64,000 nucleotides of DNA from Halalkalibaculum roseum (GCF_011059145.1 NZ_JAALLT010000003.1:124001-188000), one strand, 5' to 3'. Shown: positions 53,738 to 63,788, counted from the first letter of the stretch. Numbers and translations are program-made. Notes: a model not told the origin generated them from the sequence alone.

Positions 53738-54904
53738 GTGAAAGAATTACAAAATCCACTTTCAGCAACATTTAGAATCGGTTTTTTAGGAGCGGGACAG
53801 CTGGCCAGGATGTCAGGTCTGCAAGCCTTCCGTTATGGAATTCAAATCGGGGTTTTTTCTGACCGCACCGAAAATGAGCCCGTTCAGTTTATGACCCCGC
53901 ACTCTCAAAGCGGTTCATTCGATTCCGTATTTGATCTTGTGGAATTTGCCGGGACTTGTGATGTGCTTACCCTCGAAAACGAATTTATTAACTCCGATAT
54001 TCTAAAAGAGGTACAGTCAGAAAGCGGGACGCCGATTTATCCTTCCCCCGAAAGTTTTGCCCTGATCGAAAACAAGCTGATTGAGAAACAGACTTTTGAA
54101 AAAGCAGGCATTCCTGTAACTCCCTATTCCCTAGTGGAAAGTGAAATGGATCTGGCTGATTTCGGTGAAGAATACGGCTGGCCTTACCTGCTTAAATCAT
54201 CCAAAGGCGGTTATGACGGCTATGGTAACAAAACTGTTGCCAGTATTGAAGAAGCCAAAACGGCCTTTGATAAGCTGGGAGGAAATAAGGGCCACGACAT
54301 CATCGCGGAATCTTTTGTGGATTTTACTCATGAACTTGCCGTACAAGTGGCAAGAAATGAAACCGGTCACATGGTCTACCCATGTTGCGAAACCGTTCAG
54401 GAGAATCATATTTGCGTTGCCGTCAAATCGCCGGCCCCGGTTGAGGAATACATCCGGAAAAAAGCAAGAGAATTGGCCCTGAAAGCCACTGAAGCCATAA
54501 ACGGAAAGGGTATTTTCGCTTTTGAATTTTTTCTTAAAAGGGACGGGAGTCTGTTACTCAATGAATCTGCTCCACGCCCGCACAACTCCGGACATTATAC
54601 AATTGAAGGCTGCGTGACTTCTCAGTTTGAAAACCATGTACGTGCCGTGATGGGACTGCCACTCGGTTCTTCTGAATTGCGTGCACCGGCAGTGGCCATG
54701 ATCAATCTGCTTGGAACGGATCGCCGTGATGCCCAGGTGGATATTTCTGATGAAGCCCTGGGGGAGTCCGACGGACACTTGCATGTATATGGCAAGCTGG
54801 ACAGCAAGCCGGGCAGAAAGATGGCACATTACACGCTTTTGGGTGAGAATATGGAAGAGACTTACAAAAAAGCACAGCGATTGACAGAGTGCATCAGGAT
54901 TTAA
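53738..54904 (+). CDS. purK: 5-(carboxyamino)imidazole ribonucleotide synthase
   Basis: 388 residues from a GTG start. The ATP-grasp enzyme opens FRIGFLGAGQLARMSGLQAFRYGIQIGVF, continues with VLTLENEFI, PYLLKSSKGGYDGYGNKTV and FAFEFFLKRDGSLLLNESAPRPHNSGHYTIEGC, and ends GRKMAHYTLLG. It carboxylates AIR to N5-CAIR, which PurE (next gene) rearranges. A 150-base gap with a short inverted repeat separates them. Confidence 0.96.
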   Translation: MKELQNPLSATFRIGFLGAGQLARMSGLQAFRYGIQIGVFSDRTENEPVQFMTPHSQSGSFDSVFDLVEFAGTCDVLTLENEFINSDILKEVQSESGTPIYPSPESFALIENKLIEKQTFEKAGIPVTPYSLVESEMDLADFGEEYGWPYLLKSSKGGYDGYGNKTVASIEEAKTAFDKLGGNKGHDIIAESFVDFTHELAVQVARNETGHMVYPCCETVQENHICVAVKSPAPVEEYIRKKARELALKATEAINGKGIFAFEFFLKRDGSLLLNESAPRPHNSGHYTIEGCVTSQFENHVRAVMGLPLGSSELRAPAVAMINLLGTDRRDAQVDISDEALGESDGHLHVYGKLDSKPGRKMAHYTLLGENMEETYKKAQRLTECIRI

Positions 54905-54926
54905 AGTGATGCGATATTCTCGCTTT

Positions 54927-54957
54927 TGAATGTTGAATGATTGGCATTTAACATTCA
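54927..54957. repeat. Short inverted repeat between purK and purE
   Basis: TGAATGTT (54927-54934) pairs with AACATTCA (54950-54957), with an inner ATG/CAT extension. No U-run follows. It lies 22 bases after the purK stop. Confidence 0.5.
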
Positions 54958-55054
54958 CTTAAATGTTTGTCACCGGCAAAAATTTAAAATTCCAAGTGTT
55001 TACTTTTTGACATAAGTAGATAACAAAAAAATCAACCAGCAATTATTATTTACT

Positions 55055-55546
55055 ATGAGCAAACAAAACCCTTTAGTAGGCGTCATCATGGGCAGCGACA
55101 GTGACTGGCCTACCATGAAAGAAGCATGTGACATTCTGGATGACTTAAATATTTCGTATGAAAAGAAAGTGGTATCCGCCCACCGCACACCCGATGTAAT
55201 GGCTCAATACGGTAAAACAGCCCGCGAGCGGGGACTGAAGGTGATCATAGCCGGTGCCGGAGGAGCGGCCCATCTACCGGGAATGACGGCGGCTTACACT
55301 ACCCTTCCGGTCATCGGTGTACCGGTAAAGACAAGTACCCTAAGCGGGCTTGACAGTCTTTACTCTATCGTTCAGATGCCAAATGGTGTACCTGTCGCCA
55401 CAGTTGCTATAGGGAAAGCTAAGAATGCAGGACTACTCGCGGCCCGGATACTAAGTACTGCTGATGATAAGCTTGTGAGCAAACTGGATGATTATCATAC
55501 TTCGATGGCGGAAGCTTCAAAAGCAAAAACCAAGAATTTAACTTGA
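55055..55546 (+). CDS. purE: N5-carboxyaminoimidazole ribonucleotide mutase
   Basis: 163 residues. [50 protein letters not shown] and [26 protein letters not shown] are class I PurE signatures. It converts N5-CAIR to CAIR. It follows purK and precedes a small zinc-ribbon gene by 21 bases. Confidence 0.97.
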   Translation: MSKQNPLVGVIMGSDSDWPTMKEACDILDDLNISYEKKVVSAHRTPDVMAQYGKTARERGLKVIIAGAGGAAHLPGMTAAYTTLPVIGVPVKTSTLSGLDSLYSIVQMPNGVPVATVAIGKAKNAGLLAARILSTADDKLVSKLDDYHTSMAEASKAKTKNLT

Positions 55547-55567
55547 GACTTAAAGTCAGCGACTATC

Positions 55568-55777
55568 ATGCAAAAACGGAATTGGGAATGTCCGAAATGC
55601 AAAAACAGGGAATTTGAAACAGACCAGATTTCAGCTACCGGTGGTGCCATTTCCAAGTTTTTTAATGTCCAAAATAAAAAATTCACCACAGTAACCTGTA
55701 CCCGCTGTACCTATACAGAGCTCTATCGCGGCGACACAAGTACCGTTGGCAACATTTTGGATTTCTTGGGGAACTAG
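55568..55777 (+). CDS. Zinc-ribbon nucleic-acid-binding-like protein
   Basis: 69 residues. Two Cys pairs, C8/C11 (CPKC) and C44/C47 (CTRC), form a zinc ribbon. The ISATGGAISKFFNVQNKKFTT middle and YTELYRGDTSTVGNILDFL tail match a widespread family of predicted nucleic-acid-binding Zn-ribbon proteins (DUF2082 type). Binding is not demonstrated. It is probably co-transcribed with purE. Confidence 0.85.
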   Translation: MQKRNWECPKCKNREFETDQISATGGAISKFFNVQNKKFTTVTCTRCTYTELYRGDTSTVGNILDFLGN

Positions 55778-55807
55778 ACTCAGTTTTAAATGGAGGTCAG
55801 TATACTC

Positions 55808-56530
55808 TCAATCCACCCTACCTTGTAATTCATGTTCTATCTCTCTCCACTCGGGAAAATAGCTATCCATCAGTCTGTAAAACCGTTTATTATGTAGCCT
55901 CTCGTGCAGGTGCACCATTTCATGAACAACTACTGATTCCAAACAGTCTGGCGATTTCTTAGCCAGTTCAAGGTTCAACCAGATACGCCGGGCTTTAATA
56001 TTACAACTCCCCCACCGGGTTTTCATCTGCTTTACCCCAAATTCCTTGACGCTGACGCCCATCGGAGATTCCCACTTTTCAATGAGCTTTGCTATATCTT
56101 CCTTTAGTCTTGCCCTATACCACTCTTTAAGTACGCCGGCCCGCTTCTCGATCTTAGCGCCCGGTCTGACCTGTAGCTTGATTATGCCCTTCTCAATAGA
56201 ATGCGATACTGTAGGCTTGATGTTCTTCTTGATAACCTGCAATTCATAGGGCTTGCCTTGATAGTAATGCACTTCACCGCTTTCATACCGTGGTTCGATT
56301 TTCCCCGGTATTTTCTGATATTTTGCAAGGTGTCTATTAATCCATGGCAACTTAGATTCGGCAAAGTCTTTTATCACCTTCATCTTTAAGTACCATGGAG
56401 CAGAAATGCGAACTTCACGCCGTGACGGATAGACCCTAAGATTGATGTTCTTGACTTTTTTCCGGGTGACTTCAATTGTGATACCGGATAGTTGCATCTC
56501 AGTTTTTTTCGGCGGCTTCCTTTTAAACAT
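55808..56530 (-). CDS. YgjP-like M48/DUF45 metallopeptidase
   Basis: 240 residues, no signal peptide. The C-terminal zinc motif HEMVH (203-207) continues LHERLHNKRFYRLM, the DUF45/YgjP form. MKTRWGSCNIKARRIWLNLELAK precedes it, as in the family. The N-terminal part is basic. The physiological substrate is unknown. It is convergent with the zinc-ribbon gene, 30 bases away. Confidence 0.88.
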   Translation of the reverse strand: MFKRKPPKKTEMQLSGITIEVTRKKVKNINLRVYPSRREVRISAPWYLKMKVIKDFAESKLPWINRHLAKYQKIPGKIEPRYESGEVHYYQGKPYELQVIKKNIKPTVSHSIEKGIIKLQVRPGAKIEKRAGVLKEWYRARLKEDIAKLIEKWESPMGVSVKEFGVKQMKTRWGSCNIKARRIWLNLELAKKSPDCLESVVVHEMVHLHERLHNKRFYRLMDSYFPEWREIEHELQGRVD

Positions 56531-56689
56531 GAGGTTAGAATAGCACTTCCTGTGCAGTTTATAAAGCAGTGATTACTGATACCTTCCCTTAATTTTCATA
56601 TCTTACTGTGCTTTTAAAATTACGGTCTTCGCCTTAGATCCTGACCCAAAAATTCTTACTTAAGCTACTAACAGACGCACCCACATCGC

Positions 56690-58603
56690 ATGACCTACCT
56701 ATCCGTAGAGAATCTTTCCAAGAATTATGGGCATAAAGTACTCTTTGAGGGTCTGACATTCGGCATCTCGAAAGGAGATAAAACCGCTCTTATCGCTCAA
56801 AATGGAACAGGCAAATCGACCTTGTTACAGATACTGGCCGGTAAGGAGGTCCCCGATGAAGGTAAGGTAATGACTGCAAGAGGTCTGGAAATCGATTTTC
56901 TGGAACAGGAACCCCAATTGGACGACCGCATGACCATCACTGAATTTATTTCACAGGGTGAATCGGAGATGGTAAAACTAGTGCGGAATTATGAAGAAGC
57001 TGCTCAAAATCAGGCTCAGGATTTTAATGCTGAGACGCAGGAAGCGTTTCAAAAAGCAACAGCGGCCATGGATGCCGCCAATGCCTGGGATTTCGAACAC
57101 CGGCTGGAACAGATACTCGGGAAGCTCAATATCCACGACCTTGACCAATCTATTGCCTCTTTATCGGGTGGTGAACGTAAAAGAGTTGCCCTTGCCTTTG
57201 TTTTGCTGGACAATCCAGATCTGCTGATTCTGGATGAGCCCACCAACCACCTGGACGTGGAAATGATTGAGTGGCTGGAAGAGTATTTGCAGCAGAGCAA
57301 TGTCACCTTGCTGATGGTTACCCACGACCGGTATTTTCTGGATCGGGTATGCAACCATATCCTGGAACTGGATAATGGCGACCTATATCACCACAAGGGC
57401 AATTACCAGTATTTTCTGACAAAACGGGCCGAGAGACAGGAAATAGAACGTCGCGAAGCTCATAAGGCGAAGCAATTGTACAAGAATGAGCTTGAGTGGA
57501 TGCGCCGATCACCAAAAGCCCGTACCAGCAAATCAAAGGCGCGTATTGACGATTTTTATGAAACCAAGGAGAAAGCAGATACCGGACGTGATGATCCTGA
57601 GTTGAAGCTGGAAATGGACATGCAGCGCCTGGGCGGCAAGATCCTTGAGTTAATAAAAGTATCAAAAAGTTTTGATGATCAGGTTATCCTGGATGACTTC
57701 ACCTATACCTTCAAAAAAGGCGAACGCATCGGTATCATTGGGAAAAACGGATCCGGCAAAAGCACCTTCCTGAATATCATCACAGGGAAAGAGCCATATG
57801 ATTCAGGAAAAATCCGAACAGGTGAAACAGTAGTATTCGGGCACTATCGTCAGCAACAGCTGGATTTTGATGAAGATCAGCGTGTAATTGATGTCATTGA
57901 AGAGGTCGCTAAAGTAATTGAACTGGCTAATGGCAACAAGATATCCGCCTCTCAATTTCTAGAACATTTTATGTTCACCCCGGAGATGCAGTATACTCCG
58001 GTGGAAAAACTGAGCGGCGGAGAGAAACGGCGGCTTGGTTTAATGATGGTACTGCTCAAAAATCCTAATTTCCTGATTTTGGATGAGCCTACCAACGACC
58101 TGGACCTCCTGACCTTGAATAAGCTGGAGGAATTCCTGTTAAATTTTGGCGGATGCCTGATACTTGTTTCCCACGACCGGTTTTTTATGGATAAACTGGT
58201 GGAACATTACTTCGTATTTGAAGGTGACGGCGAAATACGGAGCCATCACGGCACCTATGAAGAGTACCGCGAGCAGAAGCTGTCGGAGGAAAAGGAAAAA
58301 ATCAATGAAGTAAAGAATACCGGAGAAAAGAAAAACGGAAGACAGGATGAGGATTCAGCTTCTTCTAAAACACTTAAAAGTAAAAAACTGAGCTATAACG
58401 AAAGGCGGGAGTACAAAAAGCTTGAAGATGAAATTGCCAACCTTGAAGAATCCAAAGAGAAGCTTGAAGCCGAACTCAGCAGTGGATCACTGGACCATGA
58501 AGAACTACAGGAAAAATCCGCTCTCTATGGTGAGCTGTCTGAAGAGCTGGATCGCAAAACTGAACGCTGGTTTGAACTTGCTGAAAGATCAGAAGATGAA
58601 TAA
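56690..58603 (+). CDS. ABC-F family ATPase (Uup-like)
   Basis: 637 residues with two ABC domains and no membrane part. The first has AQNGTGKST (36-44), LSGGERKR and LLILDEPTNHLD; the second has GKNGSGKST, LSGGEKRR and FLILDEPTNDLD. A linker rich in charged residues (RSPKARTSKSKARIDDFYE) lies between them, and a C-terminal coiled coil of about 65 residues follows, as in Uup. ABC-F proteins act on ribosomes or DNA; Uup is linked to ribosome function and transposon excision. Antibiotic resistance is not implied. Confidence 0.93.
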   Translation: MTYLSVENLSKNYGHKVLFEGLTFGISKGDKTALIAQNGTGKSTLLQILAGKEVPDEGKVMTARGLEIDFLEQEPQLDDRMTITEFISQGESEMVKLVRNYEEAAQNQAQDFNAETQEAFQKATAAMDAANAWDFEHRLEQILGKLNIHDLDQSIASLSGGERKRVALAFVLLDNPDLLILDEPTNHLDVEMIEWLEEYLQQSNVTLLMVTHDRYFLDRVCNHILELDNGDLYHHKGNYQYFLTKRAERQEIERREAHKAKQLYKNELEWMRRSPKARTSKSKARIDDFYETKEKADTGRDDPELKLEMDMQRLGGKILELIKVSKSFDDQVILDDFTYTFKKGERIGIIGKNGSGKSTFLNIITGKEPYDSGKIRTGETVVFGHYRQQQLDFDEDQRVIDVIEEVAKVIELANGNKISASQFLEHFMFTPEMQYTPVEKLSGGEKRRLGLMMVLLKNPNFLILDEPTNDLDLLTLNKLEEFLLNFGGCLILVSHDRFFMDKLVEHYFVFEGDGEIRSHHGTYEEYREQKLSEEKEKINEVKNTGEKKNGRQDEDSASSKTLKSKKLSYNERREYKKLEDEIANLEESKEKLEAELSSGSLDHEELQEKSALYGELSEELDRKTERWFELAERSEDE

Positions 58604-58625
58604 AAGTTTTGTTTCCTCCCTCAGG

Positions 58626-59699
58626 TCACTTTTCCTTCTGCCAGGACCTTACTGCAAAAATAACCAGAGTTAGTACAGTAATTGGGGCAACAAATATCAT
58701 CATGACCTCATTAAACAATTCCAGATATTGATGCTGGGTTGCATCCAGGAACAAGTATAGTAGATAAGCAGCGTAGTATCCCAGGAATACAAATCCTTCC
58801 CACCTTGCTATGATATGCCCGGTGAAAAAAATTGGCAAACATGCAATGCTCACGGCTACCATAAATGGCAGATCGAGCGACAGGGCCGCGCTAGATATCG
58901 GCAACCCATCGGATGAAAAAAATGCACTGATGCCCAAGACCAGCAGTATATTGAAAATATTGCTGCCGATAACATTTCCAACAGAAAGGTCAGATTCATT
59001 CTGCCCTGCCGCGAGTACTGATGTAGCCAGTTCCGGTAAGGACGTGCCTATGGCAACTATGGTGAGACCGATAATCAATTCGCTCAATCCCCAAATGCGA
59101 GCAATAGTAATGGCGCTTTCTACCAGCCAGTGAGCACCCAAGGCCAGAAGGGCAAGTCCCAGCAGTAACAACACTCCCTGTAAATAGGGATTAGCTTCCC
59201 CTTCTGCCTCCTGGTTCTCATCTCTAGCTTTGACATTGTTATTCTTGTCTTTTCTGGCCTGTTGAATTTGAAATACCATAAAGCCGGCGAAGAGAACGAG
59301 CATAATAACTCCATCCATCGGCTGAAGTTTCTGATCGAGCGCCAACACGTAGAGTGCCACAGAGGCTAATATCATGATAGGAATATCCAGCCAAACTACT
59401 CTTTTGGTAACTTTGATGGGAGCAATAACTGCACTGAGTCCCAAAATAAGCAGAATGTTTGCGATATTACTTCCCAGCACATTACCCAGTGCGAGGCCTG
59501 CTCGATCTTCGAGTACCGCATCTAGACTGACGGCAATTTCAGGTGCACTGGTGGCAAACGCTACGATGGTCACCCCAATAAAAATGGTCGGAATACCAAA
59601 GCGTACAGCCAGCGTTGAAGAAGAGCTAACCAAAAGATGGGCCCCACCCAGCAACAAAATAATACCCGCTACAAAAAAGAGTCCGGTGCTTAGCATCAA
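58626..59699 (-). CDS. Calcium/sodium antiporter (CaCA family, YrbG-like)
   Basis: 357 residues with two homologous halves of about five helices. The first half has ATSAPEIAVSLDAVL and ALGNVLGSNIANILLILG; the second has GTSLPELATSVLAA and SVGNVIGSNIFNILLVLG. These are the alpha-repeat ion-binding motifs with conserved Glu and Asn/Ser. A hydrophilic loop lies between the halves (about residues 148-168). Exchange of Ca2+ for Na+ or H+ is the family role. It is convergent with the ABC-F gene, 22 bases apart. Confidence 0.93.
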   Translation of the reverse strand: MMLSTGLFFVAGIILLLGGAHLLVSSSSTLAVRFGIPTIFIGVTIVAFATSAPEIAVSLDAVLEDRAGLALGNVLGSNIANILLILGLSAVIAPIKVTKRVVWLDIPIMILASVALYVLALDQKLQPMDGVIMLVLFAGFMVFQIQQARKDKNNNVKARDENQEAEGEANPYLQGVLLLLGLALLALGAHWLVESAITIARIWGLSELIIGLTIVAIGTSLPELATSVLAAGQNESDLSVGNVIGSNIFNILLVLGISAFFSSDGLPISSAALSLDLPFMVAVSIACLPIFFTGHIIARWEGFVFLGYYAAYLLYLFLDATQHQYLELFNEVMMIFVAPITVLTLVIFAVRSWQKEK

Positions 59700-59762
59700 T
59701 AAAAGTAGATCAAGAGTTGCAAATAGCGTATTTGGAAGATATTCCTAAATGGTTGACCAGAG

Positions 59763-60095
59763 TCAGCTGTTCTCTTTATTCCATTCAAGGAACTGCACAA
59801 CTGCTTTCCAGACTGCTTCCATTTTGGTCTGTTCCTCCGATTCAAAGGCGGTATCCTCATCCACAGTGACCCTACAGGTTTTATTCTTGATGGTGATACT
59901 ATATCCCAGATCATCCTCGATTTTGATTACAACCGGCATCAGCCATTTCCAGGCGACATGAAATTTCATGTCTTCCAGTTTCAAGAATGCCAATGGGATA
60001 TCCTTTACATCATCCTGATTTATCTTAATAGTGCTTCCCATAAACTGTGAAATCAATCGGTTGCCGTCAGTAATTTCCTGGTGTTCCAGTGCCAT
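59763..60095 (-). CDS. Small hypothetical protein
   Basis: 110 residues, no signal or membrane segment. The segment FHVAWKWLMPVVIKIEDDLGYSITI and the C-terminal KMEAVWKAVVQFLEWNKEN resemble a small Bacteroidota protein family of unknown function (W-WLMPVVEKIE pattern). It lies upstream of the antiporter gene on the same strand, 63 bases away. The upstream 179-base gap (60096-60274) is AT-rich. Confidence 0.7.
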   Translation of the reverse strand: MALEHQEITDGNRLISQFMGSTIKINQDDVKDIPLAFLKLEDMKFHVAWKWLMPVVIKIEDDLGYSITIKNKTCRVTVDEDTAFESEEQTKMEAVWKAVVQFLEWNKENS

Positions 60096-60274
60096 AGTAT
60101 TGCGTCATTTGGTTAATTGACTGATTATTTGAGGCATAAAATGATAAAAAAAAATGAATTTTGAGAATCTGATATCGGTCATCTTTTAACCTGTATCATA
60201 TAATCAATATAATGGGCCAATGATTTCCTGAATTATGTTAATTCCAACTGCTAAATCGACATAAAGAGTTCATT

Positions 60275-60670
60275 ATGGGTGACCAAAATAATATCCAAAC
60301 TGTAATAGAACAGTTTTTCCACGCTATGGATACCCAGGATTATGAACTAATGGATAATCTCATCCCAAATGAGTCAAACATGGTTCATATCGGTACAGGT
60401 GTCGGCGAGATTTGGAAAGGAAAGAATGAACTTTTGCAAGCGACCCGCGAGCAATTTGAAAATCTACAATATTACCGAGCCAAAATTCACAATCTGACAG
60501 TTAATTTCTCAGATTCAGGAAATACAGCCTGGTACTTTCATCTGCTGGATGCTGAGATTAAGTCAAACGATGTGATTACCCGCTGGGAAAATGCTCGTTT
60601 TACCGGTGTGCTTGAAAAGCAAGATGAACAATGGAAAATGATGCAAACCCATGTGTCCATTCCTGAATAA
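60275..60670 (+). CDS. NTF2/SnoaL-like (DUF4440-type) protein
   Basis: 131 residues. An N-terminal helix IQTVIEQFFHAMDTQDYELMDNLI is followed by a beta-sheet with MVHIGTGVGEIWKGKNELLQAT and NTAWYFHLLDAE, and the final RWENARFTGVLEKQDEQWKMMQTHVSIP. This is the cone-shaped SnoaL/NTF2 fold. Catalysis or binding is unknown. A 10-bp repeat follows the stop. Confidence 0.82.
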   Translation: MGDQNNIQTVIEQFFHAMDTQDYELMDNLIPNESNMVHIGTGVGEIWKGKNELLQATREQFENLQYYRAKIHNLTVNFSDSGNTAWYFHLLDAEIKSNDVITRWENARFTGVLEKQDEQWKMMQTHVSIPE

Positions 60671-60700
60671 TCTTAGGCTTAATTGCTACCTAAAAGGCTG

Positions 60701-60740
60701 TTACACGGAGTTACCCGGAGGAGCATAGAGTTTCACGGAG
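60701..60740. repeat. Four degenerate 10-bp units (TTACACGGAG-like)
   Basis: ttacacggag, ttacccggag, gagcatagag and tttcacggag run in exact 10-base register between two convergent gene ends. Units share a CGGAG or AGAG core. The third is the most diverged. Confidence 0.75.
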
Positions 60741-60772
60741 AATATTAGCCCGCAATAAATATCTACACATTA

Positions 60773-62803
60773 TTATTGGCGATATTTTTGGAACCAGGCC
60801 AGTATGTGATCAATTTTTGTAATCAGCTGGCTCGGGCGGTTGGAGATAAAGTGGTATGATCCCGGAATCTCAACCAGCGCCGTCTCAATTTTACGCAATT
60901 TGAGTGCATGATAGAGTTGTTTCGCCTCAAAGAGCGGCGTCCTTAGATCTGCTGTTCCGACCATCACAAGCGTCGGTGTCTCTACGTTGCCTACCAGTGA
61001 AATGGGCGAATACTTCCAATACTCTTCAAAATTCTCCCATGGTTGCCCCGGATACCGGTAATAGGCGTAGCCGTAATAGTTATCTGCCGTAAGTGTTTTA
61101 CTGATCCAGTTCATCACCGGCTTTACAACCGCTGATGCACGGAATCGATTGGTTTTTCCAATAATCCATGCCGTCATGATTCCACCTGCGCTTCCACCGG
61201 TCACAAACAAGCTGTCTTCAGAAACATACCCCCGGTCAATAACAGCATCGACACCATCCATCACATCATGGTAATCATTCCCGGGATAGTTATGGTACAG
61301 CAGGTTTCCAAATTCCTCCCCATAACTTGTACTTCCTCTTGGGTTGGGATAGAAAACTACATATCCGTCTGCTGCCAATAGCTGTATTTCCGGTGAAAAA
61401 CGGTCTCCATAATTTGATATGGGTCCACCGTGGTTCTCTACAATTAACGGATAACTCTTTTGAGGATCGAAAAAAGGTGGTTTCACTATCCAGCCCTGAA
61501 TATCGCGACCGTCAACTGAGGATGTATACCAAATCTCTTCCGTCTCTCCCAGCTTTCGATAGTCAAGCAGATCTCCATTGAGATCAGTGATGCGATCGGT
61601 TTGCTGCCCTCTCTTCACCACCGCAAGTTCGGCCGGGTAATAAGGCGTTGTAACATTCAAGGCAATGATGTCATTATCGGAGATAGAAAAAGAACCACCG
61701 CCATAAGGTCGGCCGATGGAGGTCCCTCCCACATCACCCGTAACCAGCTCGGTATTGCCATTCAAATCCGTGTAGCCGATTTTTGTATTCCCCTTGTCAT
61801 CATACATGAAATATAAGCCCCCGCCTTCTGCATCCCATACAATATCAGATATACTGCGATCGAGACCGGTGGTAAGTTCTCTCTTGCCGGACCCGTCACT
61901 GTTCATCAGATAGAGTTTGTTCACCTGATAGGTCTGCACTTTATCATCATAGCCGACATAAGCTATTGTTTCGCCATCCGGGGAGACAGCCGGACTGTAG
62001 TCGGGACCGTCACGGTCGGTCAGTGCTTCTATATTTCCGTCTTCTACCGATACGGTATAGACCTCAGAATTACGCCTGTTGTATTCCCAATCTTCATTCC
62101 TGTTTGCTGAAAAAACGAGAGATTTACCGTCGGGAGTCCAGTGCGGTTTGCTATCGTGATGATAGTTGCCGGAGGTAATTTGACGCGCCGTTCCTCCTTC
62201 TGCAGGAACCACGAACAAATGGGAATAGCCAGGCTCGAGGTAACCTACGCCATCAGCTTCATGCTTAAGTCTTTTGGTAACACGTGGATGTTCTGCCCAC
62301 TCGGCTCCATCCGGCTTTTTCGGCGGTTTGACCAACACGGGATTGGGTTCAGGTACATGCATGTTAAATGCGAGATACTTTCCGTCAGGCGACCAGCTAA
62401 TATCACCCGGAGAGCGCTCAAGCTGAGTAATTCGGGCCATCTTATCGGAATCCACCCAATAAACAAAGATTTCACTGCCATTTCCCTCAGCCGAGCTTGC
62501 AAAGGCTATGCGCTTCCCATCGGGCGACCACCGGGCACTCGACTCATTTTCGTCCCGCTGAGTCAGCTTCATATGTCCTGTACCGTCTGCGTTAATAATC
62601 CAAAGAGTAGAAGTCCTTCGATCGGTCATTTTATCCATGCCTCGCCTTCGATAGACAATCGTATTACCGTCCGGAGAAATCTGCGGATCGGCAGCCCATT
62701 CCAGCTCAAAAACATCCATATCTTGAAACGGTGTGTCCTGAGCTTGGGTAGGGAAAATTAATATTACTAATAAAAGAGACGTAAGAATTGTTTTTCGTGG
62801 CAT
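60773..62803 (-). CDS. S9 family peptidase (prolyl-oligopeptidase type), secreted
   Basis: 676 residues. A signal peptide (about residues 1-21, ending in TQAQ) is followed by a WD/TolB-like propeller with repeats such as ARWSPDGKRIAFAS, ISWSPDGKYLAFN and HWTPDGKSLVFSAN. The C-terminal alpha/beta-hydrolase carries the triad Ser538 in GGSAGG, Asp619 in TADLRTP and His651 in GSYHFIS. It cleaves peptides in the periplasm or outside. Specificity is unknown. Confidence 0.95.
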   Translation of the reverse strand: MPRKTILTSLLLVILIFPTQAQDTPFQDMDVFELEWAADPQISPDGNTIVYRRRGMDKMTDRRTSTLWIINADGTGHMKLTQRDENESSARWSPDGKRIAFASSAEGNGSEIFVYWVDSDKMARITQLERSPGDISWSPDGKYLAFNMHVPEPNPVLVKPPKKPDGAEWAEHPRVTKRLKHEADGVGYLEPGYSHLFVVPAEGGTARQITSGNYHHDSKPHWTPDGKSLVFSANRNEDWEYNRRNSEVYTVSVEDGNIEALTDRDGPDYSPAVSPDGETIAYVGYDDKVQTYQVNKLYLMNSDGSGKRELTTGLDRSISDIVWDAEGGGLYFMYDDKGNTKIGYTDLNGNTELVTGDVGGTSIGRPYGGGSFSISDNDIIALNVTTPYYPAELAVVKRGQQTDRITDLNGDLLDYRKLGETEEIWYTSSVDGRDIQGWIVKPPFFDPQKSYPLIVENHGGPISNYGDRFSPEIQLLAADGYVVFYPNPRGSTSYGEEFGNLLYHNYPGNDYHDVMDGVDAVIDRGYVSEDSLFVTGGSAGGIMTAWIIGKTNRFRASAVVKPVMNWISKTLTADNYYGYAYYRYPGQPWENFEEYWKYSPISLVGNVETPTLVMVGTADLRTPLFEAKQLYHALKLRKIETALVEIPGSYHFISNRPSQLITKIDHILAWFQKYRQ

Positions 62804-62956
62804 AAATGGTAGACAAAGTTAAGCGTTAAAATCCTGTTTTAAGTAACTTACTTGCTTCATCATTATCCAATAAAAAATTGAAAAGTGAAAAGGTCTCTTT
62901 CAGTAGGGACATCAATCATAGAAAACATAGCCTGAACCGCCTTACGGTTCTAATAA

Positions 62957-63418
62957 ATGCTGATTCGTAACTTTAAGCGATCCGATACTGAGCAAATCGC
63001 CACGCTATTTCATGAAACCATCCGCGAAATAAATCGGGATCAGTACAGCTTGGAACAGGTTAAAGCCTGGGCGCCTGATGACATCCATTTCAAAGACTGG
63101 GAATCATTTTGCCTATCCAAGCATACCCTGGTTGCCGATGATGAAGGAGTCATCGCCGGATTCGCTCAAATCGAGGATAACGGATACATTGACTGCTTTT
63201 ACTGTCACAAAAATTATCAGCAAATGGGTGTTGGTAGCCGGCTGTTTGAAGCCTTGGTAAAAATAGCGAAAGAGTTGAAGCTGGAAGAACTCATGGTGGA
63301 ATCAAGCATCAGCGCGAGACCATTTTTTGAACATAATGGCTTCTCCGTGGTTACTCCCCAGAAAGTATATAGAAGAGGTCAAGTACTGGAGAACTTTCTG
63401 ATGAAAAAATCTATCTGA
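62957..63418 (+). CDS. GNAT family N-acetyltransferase
   Basis: 153 residues. LIRNFKRSDTEQIATLFHETIREIN opens the domain, IAGFAQIEDNGYIDCFYCHKNYQQMGVGSRLFEALVKIA has the CoA-binding Q-x-x-G-x-G/S motif, and ARPFFEHNGFSVVTPQKVYRRGQVLENFLMKK ends it. It resembles YafP/YjaB-type acetyltransferases. The substrate is unknown. It is divergent from the S9 peptidase. Confidence 0.9.
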   Translation: MLIRNFKRSDTEQIATLFHETIREINRDQYSLEQVKAWAPDDIHFKDWESFCLSKHTLVADDEGVIAGFAQIEDNGYIDCFYCHKNYQQMGVGSRLFEALVKIAKELKLEELMVESSISARPFFEHNGFSVVTPQKVYRRGQVLENFLMKKSI

Positions 63419-63578
63419 ATAATTTTTTCGAGATAGTAGGCATTACACATATAAACGTGTATATTTTTATTTCAATCACAATACACCTATTGCTTAATCG
63501 TCCATTTGAGAAGAGTCAGTACTCCATTCTTTTTATAAAGGTCCTTTTCGCATTGGTGACAATAAAACAATACTCGAT

Positions 63579-63788
63579 ATGCAATACGGTAAAGTAAAAT
63601 GGTTTGATGCAGAAAAGGGATTTGGCTTCATTGAACCGGAAGATGGTGGCAAAGATGTATTTGTTCACCGTAATAACATAGAGAACCTTGGTTACGAAGA
63701 AGGGCTGCGTGACGGTGAAGAGGTAGAATTTGACATCGAAGAGACTCCAAAAGGCCTGAGTGCCGTGGATGTGCACCGTCTGGACTGA
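63579..63788 (+). CDS. Cold-shock domain protein
   Basis: 69 residues forming one OB-fold cold-shock domain. RNP1 is KGFGFI (13-18) and RNP2 is DVFVH (26-30), the RNA- and DNA-binding motifs. [21 protein letters not shown] is typical. It binds single-stranded RNA and works as an RNA chaperone. The preceding 160 bases leave room for a long 5' leader, as cold-shock mRNAs often have, but no leader structure is clear. A strong terminator follows. Confidence 0.96.
   Translation: MQYGKVKWFDAEKGFGFIEPEDGGKDVFVHRNNIENLGYEEGLRDGEEVEFDIEETPKGLSAVDVHRLD

Noticed and set aside
56690-58603. ABC-F protein as an antibiotic-resistance determinant
   Set aside because: The C-terminal coiled coil and layout fit Uup-type housekeeping ABC-F proteins; no resistance context.
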